Shown: piece by piece, positions 41,541 through 51,726 of the stretch
Numbering within the stretch: position 1 is the first letter of the stretch
Layout of the letters: each line of letters opens with the position of its first letter
Source: Massariosphaeria phaeospora
Taxonomy: Eukaryota; Ascomycota; Dothideomycetes; Pleosporales
Reading direction: 5' to 3'
Assembly: GCA_011032825.1 (NCBI GenBank)
Contig: JAADJZ010000009.1
Span: 1,426,001 to 1,490,000, forward strand
Length of the DNA: 64,000 nt
Program-made: the position numbers and the translations under genes
The notes under the pieces: model-generated
Databases searched by the model: none
What the model was told of the DNA's origin: nothing
What the model saw: the letters and a program-made list of their open reading frames with translations, nothing else

Positions 41541-44209
41541 GGGTTATCCGTGAAAATAACTCTACAAGGATTGCCAAGGCGAAAAGCTGCAGAGGTACAC
41601 TCTCCATGTGTGTCGTACCTAGAGTCATACATGGCAGGGCAGGATGGCCGCGCGCAGGACGATACACTCGATCAATATGATCCGCGCAGCCTGGCCAGGC
41701 CTTGGCCGTTTCTTCCAGAAAGAGTCGGGGGTGCTGGTGCTGGTGCGTAGACGGCAACGAATCTGGATTGGCTGGAGTCGTCGAACCTGTGTCTGGACGC
41801 TGGACAAGTCGAAGCGCCACATGGCAGCCAGATGATCATCGAGACCGAGGGTGCTCCCGCAACTCCTCCAGTAGAAGCGCAGGAAGCAGAAGCAATCCCG
41901 TTGGCACCGACGAGTATTGGAATTGAAGTGCAGGCCTCGGGCCCCGCTTAGACAAGCGGGTGAGGCGAGGGTCTGTCTGAGCAGGTTTCGTCAACATTTC
42001 CCTGGCAATGACGAGTATTGGAACTGAAGTGCAGGATGCTACGGGAGGCCCTGTCGATGCTTCGGTAATGCAGACCCCAGGTCTGAGCCACTATGCGTGG
42101 CCAAGTATTCAGTACGCACTGGATGCCAATGGACACGTTGCGCAGCAATAGAAGGCCAAGGTATGGTGTCGTACCTTCTAATGAATCAGAAGGAAGCCAC
42201 AGCAGTAATGCTGCTGTATGTAGATTTTTTTCATGAAAACGAAAAGCCAAGTGTTGTCTTTTTTAGCCCCCGGGCCTGGGTGTGCATCGATTGTGAATGT
42301 GAAAAGCCACGCGACATCTAGCGAACCTTTTGAAGCGGCGAAACCGCTTTGTTTTCGAAATTTGAAAAAGGAGGTTTGCGACAAGTACTGGATTTCCTGG
42401 TGTGGATGTGCGACTGTCCGGATAAAAGAGCTGGGAACGGGAACCGAAACAGACGATAGTCGGGGGTCTTGCTCGGTAATCGAAGAAATAAGTGTTGAGT
42501 CCAGGAGCGATGGAATGAAACGGAGAGGAGGTTAAGAGATGGAATAAAGGCCACGACGATGGTAAAAGGGGGTGGTTGGGCCCACTTGCGACGGAAGACG
42601 CGGGCACCAATCGAGGACGGCTCGTTGTGCGCCACCGGCACAGCTCGCGTCGTCTTTCCGGGCTTGCAGACGTCAAACTTCTCGGAAGATTTTCAAACCT
42701 CGCTCTGCACACAACGCCTGCTGCTTTGCCCATCTCCAGATACCGGTAAAGAGCATGAAAATTCTGTCTCTTTTTTTATTTCCAAAGGATATTCCTTGAT
42801 ATCTTTTTTTAAGGCCGCCGCAACTATCGATGTCGGGGCCATTCAGATACCTAGAAGCCAGTGCGATCCGGGCGCTTCGCATACTCTTGTTATATGTGCT
42901 CCCGTCCTTTCATCATTGGTTCCGAAAAAAATATAATTCGTCTTCCTGGTGTATCGCGAAAAGGTCGAGAGGGTATCGGCATGGGGGCCCACGATGCAAG
43001 GAGCTCGGTTCGAGAGGACGGAGTTGTTCGTATGCGGGATTGCGATCTTTCCGTCGAAGTACATCGAAGGTCGTATGGATCTAGTCATCAAGCTTGGGTC
43101 CGATGTCAGGAAGTCAGCATTTGAACAGGCGGAACATAAAGAGGCCCGTCTGCTTACCGCAACGCGATGGACCATTCGATCCTCCCAAGCACGCCCACGT
43201 TGTATAAACCCCGGAGATTTCGATGAGGTGGAAAGCGTCTGAAGCTTGATGCACGTCAGCTGGTTCACGACTCGTTTGAACGGAGATGCCCTGACAGGCA
43301 GGAGAAAAGACTTTGTGTGGCTTCTTGTCCAGGATACTGGCGTTTGAGCACCGTCCCGAACCGCCTCCTGGTCGCGATCCGGATACTCCAGTCAATGCCC
43401 TCACCTCGCACTTCTGTCCCACATCGTCGGCCGATTGGTTCTTGGAGGAGGCCAGCACCGCGTCGCTTTACCTATGCCATGCGTCAGCCAAGAGATTATT
43501 TGTCGCGCTTCCTGCTGCGAGCAAACGTGTCTGAGTTATTTACTCTTGGCACGGCGCCGTTCAGCGGGTGTTCGCTCCGACGTAGTCTGCACGAGGCAGA
43601 GGTCGCGGAGCTCGCGGAGCTCGCGCTTTTCGCCCAGCCGTCAGACGTTTGCCGTTTGCAAGCCGAATTCTGGTTTTCCGTAAAGGCTATGAGGCCGCGA
43701 GTATGGGGCAACCCGATATCGTCGCCAGCCGGAGAGAGGCATCGCTGGAATGTGCCTGTGACTGTGTCAAGCCCCTTCAGCGTCCCGGTCCTCCACGCAT
43801 CGCCGCGCCAGTGTGAAGGGGTGCGTTGCAGGCGGAGTTCTGGAAGCACTTACCTGAGCGTGCTCGCGAGCTCCTGAGCTGTCGGCTTCGGCTTCTCGCG
43901 ATCGCGATGAAGCTGCGGCGGGCGGAGAAGGTCGCCGTGATGAGAAGCCTCGCCGGGCCTGTAGCTGCATCAAGCCCCTTCAGCATCCCGCCGTCTGACA
44001 CAGAGCTGAGCTGAGGCAGTCGGAAGGGGTGAGGATCGCGAGAGGTCTTCATGAGCACTTACATAGTCCCGCTCGCTGAAGCAGGCGTTGCCGGCTCCCA
44101 GCTCGGGCTGGCGACGCTGCCGGCCTCGTACCAGGAGACGTCTTCTCCCTCGCTGACAGTCATTGCGTTCAGATGCTTGCAGAAGCGCAGCCGTCAAGCG
44201 CAAGCGCTG
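41541..44209. other. Island sequence without recognisable genes
   Basis: Several medium frames on both strands, none with family resemblance, consistent start or splice structure. A CAAGCCCCTTCAGC segment occurs at about 43767 and again at about 43973, another small duplication. CTCGCGGAG occurs twice in tandem near 43606-43623. Confidence 0.4.
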
Positions 44210-45235
44210 CTTTGGCTATCTTGGTGGAGGTTCGCCGGTGATGTTCAGGTGGTGTGGGTGTTGGCGGGGGCGGTGGCAGACGCTCGGGCAGACAAACTTT
44301 GCCGCGAGCCCGCTGTGATCCCCGTCCCCCAGTGAGGTGAAAGGGGAGGAGGGCCAGGAGAACCAGACGCCGCGCCGCTCTCTTGACGCAGCCGTCAGTA
44401 ATGCCGCCTGCTCACCGACGACGATGTTCTCCAGCTCACAAAGACAATCCAGTTGAGGCGGCGGACAGACGCAGGGGCAGCCAAACCGCGCCCTGAGTCC
44501 CTGTTTGCCCTTCCGCCAGTGGGGCAAACGGGGAGACGAGGCAGGAGCGCCAGACGCCGCACCGCTATCTTGATGCAGCCGCCGCCGCCGGTGCCTCCTG
44601 TTCGGAGACAACGATGTTTTCCAGCTCATGTAGAGCGCACTTGAGGCGCCAAACTGTTCAGTGCGTGCTTGCGCAGGCTGGACGCTTCGCCGTGAGCCCA
44701 AACTCCACCGCGAGCCCGCCCGCCAGTGAGGTGAGGCAGGAGCGCCGGCAGTCTCGCCCCTATCGCGATGCAGACGCCGCTAGTGCTGTCTGTACAGAGA
44801 CGACGATCTTCCCCAGCTTGTAGTTACACTCCGGTTGAGGCGGCAGTTCAGTGCAGGGGCGGCAGATCAGTGCAGGTGGCAGGCGCCCGGGCAGCCAAAC
44901 CTCGACGTGAGCGCCGCCCATGACGCCCGTGAGCGCCTCTGCCAGTGGGTGACAGGGGATAAGCCGCGCCGCTCTCATGGTGCAGCTGCTGCCACTGCCG
45001 TTTATCTAGAGACGACGATGTTCTTCAGCTTGTAGAGACACTCCCGTTGAGGCGGCGGGCAGCTCAGTTGAGATGCAGACGCCCCGGGCAGCCAAGGGGA
45101 GACGAGGGAAAAGCACCAGAAGCCGCACTGCTATCTTGATATAGCCGCCGCCAATTCCTCCTGCTCAGAGACAAAGATGTCCTTCAGCCCATAGACAGCG
45201 CACTTGAGGCGGCAGGCAGCTCAGTTCAATTCAGT
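44210..45235. repeat. Second degenerate tandem array, about five units of 160-210 bp
   Basis: The motif ACGATGTTCTCCAGCT recurs (with changes) at 44421, 44611, 44803, 45015 and 45174, each time followed within about 15-25 bases by a GTTGAGGCGGC or CTTGAGGCG box and a GGCAGCCAAAC-type segment. Units are also linked by GCGCC...GCCGC...CTATCTTGATGCAGCCGCC. Identity between units is moderate, so the array is old. The motif is different from the array at 28.4-32.5 kb. Confidence 0.7.
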
Positions 45236-47355
45236 CCAGTTTGTGCTCGCGCGAGCTGTACGCAGCAGCAAACGCAGCCGCCAAACGGCATGGGAGCGCC
45301 CGCTGAAGAGTCCCCTGAGCAAACATGCCGTTCTCGGGCTCGCTGCACGACCCTCGTAATCGTAGCACTGCGCCACCGCGAGCAGCACAGTACGAGACGC
45401 GCGAGACGCGCGAGACAGATCTGCAGAGCTGCAGCGCAGCATTCACACACCTCGTAGACGTGCTCCGCATGCCGCTTTTCCAAGATGCCACTAGTCACTG
45501 GTCGGCGTCTGAGCTGTCCGACCGGGCATGCGTCCATGAAGCTCAAATTCGAGACAACATGATGGGTTCGCGGCTTTGTCAGTGTTGCATCCCATCCCAC
45601 ACACACTTTCTGGCCCGAACTGTCGAGAGCTATGCTGGTCTGGCCGCTGCAGCAGCGTTTTTATCTCCAGTGCGGTGCGCAGAGTCAACTCAATCAACTT
45701 TTGGTATTTTTGCACGGCTATGGAACTTTCTACATATACAGCCAGCTAAAAGTACACGTAAACGGCTCCTGGTATGCTCTTCAAAAAGCTACGCTCGCAA
45801 GTACACGGCATACCCGGTGGTGAGGCGCGTCTCTTTTGTCGCGCGAGCTGAGCTGAGCTCAGGGGCTTCTTTGAATCCGGACAGGCACCCGTCATGTAAT
45901 GCGGCGGGCCCAGCCCGAGCGTACTAGCTGAGCAGTACGTTTCCTGCTCCGGTCTTGCTGTTTGCCGGGTATTTGGTGGTGTTGCCAGTGCATGCAGTGC
46001 TGAACCAGGGGTCGCTGCGGTCCTTGTGCCTGCCTCCTGTCGGTGGCACCTTCACCGCGACCGCGTGCCAGATGTCACCGATGTGTCAAGCCGTTCATTC
46101 ATCTTGTCCCCCTCACGCGGACGCCAGAAATCCACCGAGTGCCGAGGACGTTTGCGCGGTTTGGTGGTGCTAAAGTTCCTTTGTATTGGACCTTGGGCTC
46201 TCTCTGCAACACAGGATGGTATGCCCCCATGGAGTAGCCAGTGTCCTCGCTCGTAGGCTTTGTTGCGTGCGCCTTTGCCTCTCAGTGTGCTTCTCTCTAT
46301 CTCAAGGCGCTGGTGTCCCAGCTGCGTTTCTATGCCTAGTCTTGTGTCTCTCTCCCAGATTCAGTGCCTCTGTTTCGCGGTGTCCTGGCGACTTCTTAGT
46401 ATCCCCTGTCTTCTTTTTCTCGTCAAGAGGTGAGGTGCTGCGGCAAGTGTCATGTCTGTCAAATTCCTTGTGTTTATCTCCCAGGTTCAATGCCGCCTTG
46501 TAAGATGCTCTCCAATATCTCTCCACTCGTCAGTCCTTCGTCAACAGCTCGTGCGGAGCATAACCCGAGGAGCTCGAGTCCAGGACGATGAAGCACGCCC
46601 AACTCCTCCGGATCGCGTCCTCCGCGGCATACCCACTCCTGTTTTCCGAGCAGTGCATGTCCGAAAACTATGTGTATCGTACCGTCGCGGACCGTTTCGT
46701 CAGTGATTTGGGTAGTCGATGCTCGATCGTCCTGTCGCTCAGTTAGCACGCCCTCCTGCCGTGGGCCCGGATTCTCCTGAATCTAGAGACGACTGTGGAC
46801 TTGATAGCAGATACCAGGCTGCTATCTGTCTCGTATTCAAACTGTAGCGGTGCAGCTCTTGCCGGCTACGCTGCAGTGGACCCGTCCGCGTCGACTGTGA
46901 CGTCCTGCAAGGTAATCCACAAAGCCCCCTTTCCACCCAAGGTGTCCAGCATCTTCATACCTCTCTCACACACCCTATCCATCGTTATGACCGACCGTGT
47001 CACCGTCGCGATCCATCTGGCCGTCCACCAGGGGCCCCGAAGGCCGCCCAAGCTGCCACTGCGTCCGCAATTGTAACCGCAAGATCGCTGCACGTCTGTT
47101 AGGAGTTGTAGAAGGGATAGGAGCCTCAAATGAGGCCATTCGCCAAGGGCATCCGGCCTGTGGGCGGTCTCTGGCGGCTTGCAGGGGTCCTACGGCCATG
47201 GTGTTGAGCCTCGAGGCGGCGTCGAGGGCGCCTTGGCGAGACCACGTGACGCACACTGCTGCCCCCCGCCCACTGGCCTACGTAGAAATCTCTGCTCGAG
47301 CTGCTCTTCTTGCTCGACAACGCCCTCATCCTCCACCACCACCACAAGCCGCCGC

Positions 47356-47359
<4 letters not shown>
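45236..47359. other. Right border of the gene-poor island
   Basis: No gene supported. Several frames are open at 45226-46256 by GC composition. The segment 46997-47359 includes the probable promoter and leader of the small gene at 47460. Confidence 0.4.
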
Positions 47360-47389
<30 letters not shown>

Positions 47390-47456
47390 CGCAACAGCAA
47401 CAGCAGCACCCGCACCCGCACCCACACCCACACCACCACCACCCGCCACCACCGCC
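47360..47456. repeat. CAG/CAC microsatellite in the leader of the next gene
   Basis: A CAG run (about 47360-47386) passes into CAACAGCAACAG, CACCCGCACCC and CACCACC repeats and stops four bases before the ATG at 47460. It creates long artificial Ser-, Gln- or Ala-rich frames on both strands. Confidence 0.85.
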
Positions 47457-47459
47457 GCC

Positions 47460-47943
47460 ATGTCCGCCCGCGAGCCCCTCCGCGCCGACGCCCTGGCCTT
47501 CGCGGCCTTCATCGAGATCGAGAGGGAGAAGAAGCGCCAGCGGCAGCTGGAGTACGCCCGCCGCGAAGGTACGTCTACTACCTTACCTATCTACCCCTCG
47601 CTCCTAGTCTTCCCAGATCAGGACCTCCACAACTTATCATATTTCTTGTCCATACTAACTGTTCACCCCTAGACTGGATTGCCCGGGAGCGCGCCCGGCT
47701 TGGGGTTGGCCCCCTCTGGCTGCCCACCGCCGAGGACCTCGCCGCTGCGGGCTTTCGCCCCCTCGGCGCCCTGGAGTGGGAGGCCGTCGTCGCGACGGCG
47801 GACGAGTTCGAGAGGCTGGTATGTAACAATCTTGATTCCTTAGTGATCTCTACTACTACTATACGTTTACTAACTATGACCAGCCGACGCCCGCCGCCAA
47901 GGCCGCCTTCGGGCGCGCCTACAGCATCTTCTGGCGGGATTAG
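47460..47943 (+). CDS. Small charged protein of unknown function, 104 aa
   Basis: Three exons: 47460-47568, 47673-47818 and 47884-47943. Donors GTACGT and GTATGT; acceptors CCCTAG (after a CTAAC-like branch) and ACCAG. The product starts MSAREPLRADALAF, continues with a charged helix (EIEREKKRQRQLEYARRE), then a compact part with Trp-rich motifs (GPLWLPTAEDLAAAGFRP, WEAVVATADEFERL) and ends FGRAYSIFWRD. No signal peptide or membrane segment. Exon-intron structure is clean and the frame closes exactly, which supports a real gene despite its size. I do not recognise the family. Confidence 0.68.
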
Positions 47944-48049
47944 GGGGGGAAGGGGGGAAGAGGGGAGAGGGGTTGTGTTTTGGGGAGGAGGGAAGAGGGG
48001 CTCCAGGCTTCAGCGTCGGCGGCGTGCGGACGGCCTTCGGGCAACCAAG

Positions 48050-48172
48050 CTTTGGGGGAAGGGCAGGGGAGGGGGAAGCGGGGGTTAAAACTTTGGGGGA
48101 AGGGCGGGGGGAGAGGGAAGCGGGGATAAAACTTTGGGGGAAGGGCGGCGGGAGAGGGAAGAGGGGTTAAAT
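48050..48172. repeat. 41-bp minisatellite, three copies
   Basis: CTTTGGGGGAAGGGC starts at 48050, 48091 and 48132, an exact 41-bp period. Copies differ by a few bases in the G/A-rich part. Located just after the small gene. Confidence 0.85.
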
Positions 48173-48663
48173 AGGCTTGAAAAAAGCTGCGGCGGCCGTG
48201 TTGGGCTTGCCTTCACATCATGGGTGCTTTGTGCTTTGGTTTCTTTTGGTGATTTGATATGTGTGACTGTAACTGTAGAGAGTGTTGCGGGAGAGATAGT
48301 AGAGGTACATGTTGCTTGGCTATTCTAGTTTGGATGGGGGAAGGAAGGATAGCGGGAGGATAGTGTAGCATGTACTGAGATGTGTCTTCATCCGCATTAT
48401 AAATCCATCAATCTATCAAAACCAATCCCAATACCACGATAACGCAAAATACAACAGCTGCATATCCCCCCCTTAGCGCTATTGCATCCTAGTCTATTCT
48501 ATTCCGCCAAAGGAAAAAAAGCACGTAGAAGTGTATCTTGCAAAGAAAGACAAGCTTCAAGTTACTTCAAGTAAAAATAATTCAACTTAAGTTTCGTTTA
48601 CTAGAGGTAAAGCGAGGATAAACTATATTAGGCCTATGTCTAGGATGGATCTAACTTTGGGAA

Positions 48664-48810
48664 TGCTGGAGGCGAGTAGGGTAGAGTTGAGTAGGGTAGA
48701 GTTGAGTGGAGTAGAGCTGAGTGGAGTAGAGTTGAGTAGAGTGGAGTGGAGGTGAGCACGTGATAGATAGGTAGATGGATAGATAGACGGATAGATGGAT
48801 AGACAGGAGT
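48664..48810. repeat. GAGTAGAGTTGA-type and GATA-type microsatellites
   Basis: Tandem (G/A)AGT(A/G)GAGTTGAGT units at about 48672-48755 are followed by GATAGATGGATAGA-type units to about 48806. No gene in the surrounding 48173-49390 stretch. Confidence 0.75.
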
Positions 48811-49392
48811 AAGGAGGAAGGAGAGAAGTTAGAGAAAGACAAAGAGAAAGGGGTAAAAATTAGACTCCACTGCCATGCTCCCACCAAAAGAATTTCGTTT
48901 TTCCAAAAGCCTTTAACTACTGTATCATGAATCATGTACACAAAGCAAAAATAAGAACCAGAGCCCCATCTATCCATCCATCCCTCTATCCAACCAGCTA
49001 ACTAACATCAGCCACCCTCCATTTCCCGTCCTATACTGCGGTGGTGTTTCTCGTTTCCGCCAATAAATATCCCTGTTTCCCCGCAACTGAACGACCGTGT
49101 TCGTGTTCCATACCACAAAGGCCCATGCAGCCCTCCAGCAATATAAACAAGCACTTTATCCTCCGCGGCTCTTCAACAAGCGCCGCACTACTGCCGCAGA
49201 TTGGCACAGGTTTGACTACTCGCGCCACGCACCAGCTCGCTCCCGCCACGCACCAGCTCAGCTCGCTCCGCTCGCTTGATTAAACTCGCTGCTGAAAACG
49301 CTCTATTCCTTACGGGAAGGCGGAGCGCCACCCTCCGCATTGCTTGCTGCAAAGCCCACTATGAGTATGCGTGCAACTGCATGCTTCCGCGG

Positions 49393-49404
49393 TGTATATA
49401 TAAG
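49393..49404 (+). promoter_or_regulatory. TATA box of the GH5 endoglucanase gene
   Basis: TGTATATATAAG lies about 90-100 bp upstream of the ATG at 49495; an AACCAAACCAAACC simple repeat (about 49464-49488) lies in the leader between them. Confidence 0.6.
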
Positions 49405-49494
49405 AATGGCAAAACCCTCCATGGTAAAGCAAGACAGTTCAGTTCAACATCCGCCCCCGACGGAACCAAACCAAACCAAACCAAACCAGACACC

Positions 49495-50661
49495 ATGCTT
49501 TTCCAAAAGCTCGTCGCGGCCGCCTGTCTGGGCTTCGAACTCGCTGCCCTAGCGACTCCCGCGCAAAAGAAACAGGACCGCAAGCTGAAATGGTTCGGCA
49601 TCAACGAATCGGGCGCGGAATTCGGCGAGAAGAACTTCACTGGCGTGTACGGCCGCGAGTACATCTGGTACGACGCCAAGACTATCGACGCGTTTATGGC
49701 GCAGGGCATGAATATGTTTCGGCTGAATTTCCGTGCGTCGTCACCCCACGCCCCGCCCCTTTTCCGCTATCTGCCCCAGATCAGATCAGAGCAGAGCAGA
49801 GCAGATACTAACGGCATTGCTCACCAAGTCATGGAACGGCTCACGCCCAACAGCCTCGCCGGCCCCTTCGACGCCCTCTACCTCGGCAACCTCACCGAGC
49901 AGATCAACTACATCACGTCCAGAGGCGGCTACGCCATGGTGCAGCCACACAACTACGGGCGCTTCTACGGCGCCGTCATGACTGACACGGCGGGCTTCCA
50001 GACGTGGTGGCACAACGTGGCCGCGCAGTACGCGAACAACTCGCTCGTCGTCTTCGACACCAACAACGAAGTAAGTTGAGTTGAGCTTGCGTAGGTAGCC
50101 GTCTGCCGCCTCACGCTGTCTAACCCTAGCAAGTACCACGACATGCCGCAAGCCCTGGTCTTCGCCCTCAACCAAGCCGCCATCAACGGCATCCGCGCCG
50201 CAGGCGCCCTCTCGCAATACATCACGCCGGAAGGCAACGCCTGGTCCGGCGCGTGGACATGGGTATCAAGCGGCAACGGCGCCTCGCTGCTCGCGCTGCA
50301 CGACCCGTCCAACAAGCTGATCTACCAGATGCACCAGTACCTCGACGGCGACGGGTCCGGCACGTCGCCCACGTGCGTCAGCGGGACCGTGCTGCGCGAG
50401 CGCCTGCAGGCCGCGACCGAGTGGCTCACGGACAACGGCAAGCAGGGCGTGATCGGCGAGTTCGCGGGCGGCAGCAATGAATTGTGTGTGGCGGCGCTGA
50501 AGGATGGGTTGGCGTTTCTGGCGGAAAATGCGGGGGTGTGGTGGGGCGCGGTTTGGTGGGCGGCGGGGCCGTGGTGGGCGGATTATATGTTTAGTATGGA
50601 GCCGGAGAGGGGGGTTGCGTGGGTGGGGGTGTTGCCGGAGATTAGGGGGGCGTTTTTGTGA
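49495..50661 (+). CDS. Secreted GH5 endo-beta-1,4-glucanase
   Basis: Three exons: 49495-49732, 49829-50070 and 50134-50661 (335 aa). Donors GTGCGT and GTAAGT; acceptors end CAAG in both cases. A signal peptide ([20 protein letters not shown]) leads into a (beta/alpha)8 barrel. Family marks: [20 protein letters not shown] joined to LMERLTP across intron 1, [10 protein letters not shown], the acid/base Glu160 in DTNNE just before intron 2, H227 in YQMHQYLD, and the nucleophile Glu269 in GEFAGG. These are the two catalytic glutamates of GH5 retaining cellulases. Enzymes of this type cut cellulose internally outside the cell. No cellulose-binding module or linker is attached. Length is normal for a single-domain enzyme; start chosen by signal peptide. 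Confidence 0.92.
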
Positions 50662-51726
50662 GGGATGAGGTGGTCGTGGTCGTGGTGAGGGAGGTATGTG
50701 TGGATGTAATCGTTGTACAAGCCCTCCTGCATGTTCGCCGCAAATCGCAAGTCCGTCGACGACAGCGCCAGAAGTCCTCAAACTCATCCAACTCGACATA
50801 GTGCAATGGTCCCCAGAACCACCACCCAAAAGTTCTCCGCCCATTCAACCCAAACCCATACACTCACGCCTTTCCAAAATCCTGCTCAAAAAGTCCAAAC
50901 AGCTCATTTCACATCCTTCACTCTACCCAGTTTCCAAAAGCCACGACCACCTATCCCAATACCGCAACCCATACTGTCCACGCCGCACCGCTCCGTATCA
51001 GAAGCAGGAATAATTCAGCGCAGGCAGTAATGCTTCTAACTAGAGAGGCTGCAAAGCATAGTCGTTTTATATCTCAGGGATGCAGTATGAATACTCAACT
51101 CAGCCACCAGTTTAGTCTTGCTTAATCTTGCGTGATAAGAAATCCGTTTCGGACATCGTCCTGAGCATTCGCTAAACATTGCCTTGTGCAAGAGGGGCGC
51201 GGCGTTCTCGAATGCGTGGGTAGGAAAAGCGTCTGAGGCTTCTAATGGGCCATACCATACAGCCACGTAATCTTAGATATAAAGAGCAGGATCGGTGAAC
51301 GAAGGAAAAGCGCAAAAGATAGTATGAGAAGATTTGAGTGCTACTTTTACACACCTTACACAGCTAAGAGATGAGACCGACATGCAAATCTTGTTATTGC
51401 CGATCAAATCAGATGTGCACAATTCGCCAACCCAACCCGTGCAGACGATTCTAGTACAGTACGGGTTTGAGGGCGTTTAAATCACATCTACAGTACCCTT
51501 CGAGCATAGTGAGTAATGCCTTAAACGAGGCTCGTTCAAATAGCAGGATGTATAACGCTACATACCCGCAACCTAGTATCAACCGCACTGTGCAGGACAT
51601 CATCCTCCCCAGATCTCGTCCAGATAGCGTAGCATCGCTTTTGCCCACGCCCCATCCGGCGCCGAACCAGCAACTCGAAAAGCAAACATATATCAAATCC
51701 AGATAAACATATCCAGTGCGTCCAAG
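50662..51726. other. Convergent intergenic stretch
   Basis: Between the endoglucanase stop (+) and the RING protein stop (-), so it holds both 3' regions. No gene recognised; Pro/Ser-rich overlapping frames at 50700-51030 are composition artefacts. Confidence 0.45.

Noticed and set aside
27700..47400. Starship, LTR or DNA transposon
   Set aside because: I looked for a tyrosine recombinase, RT/integrase or transposase motifs and for long terminal repeats and saw none, so no mobile-element feature is listed; a wider search is needed to exclude a non-autonomous element.
46997..48088. 363-codon plus-strand frame with Ser and His/Thr runs
   Set aside because: It results from the CAG/CAC microsatellite; the real gene uses another frame from 47460 with clean introns.
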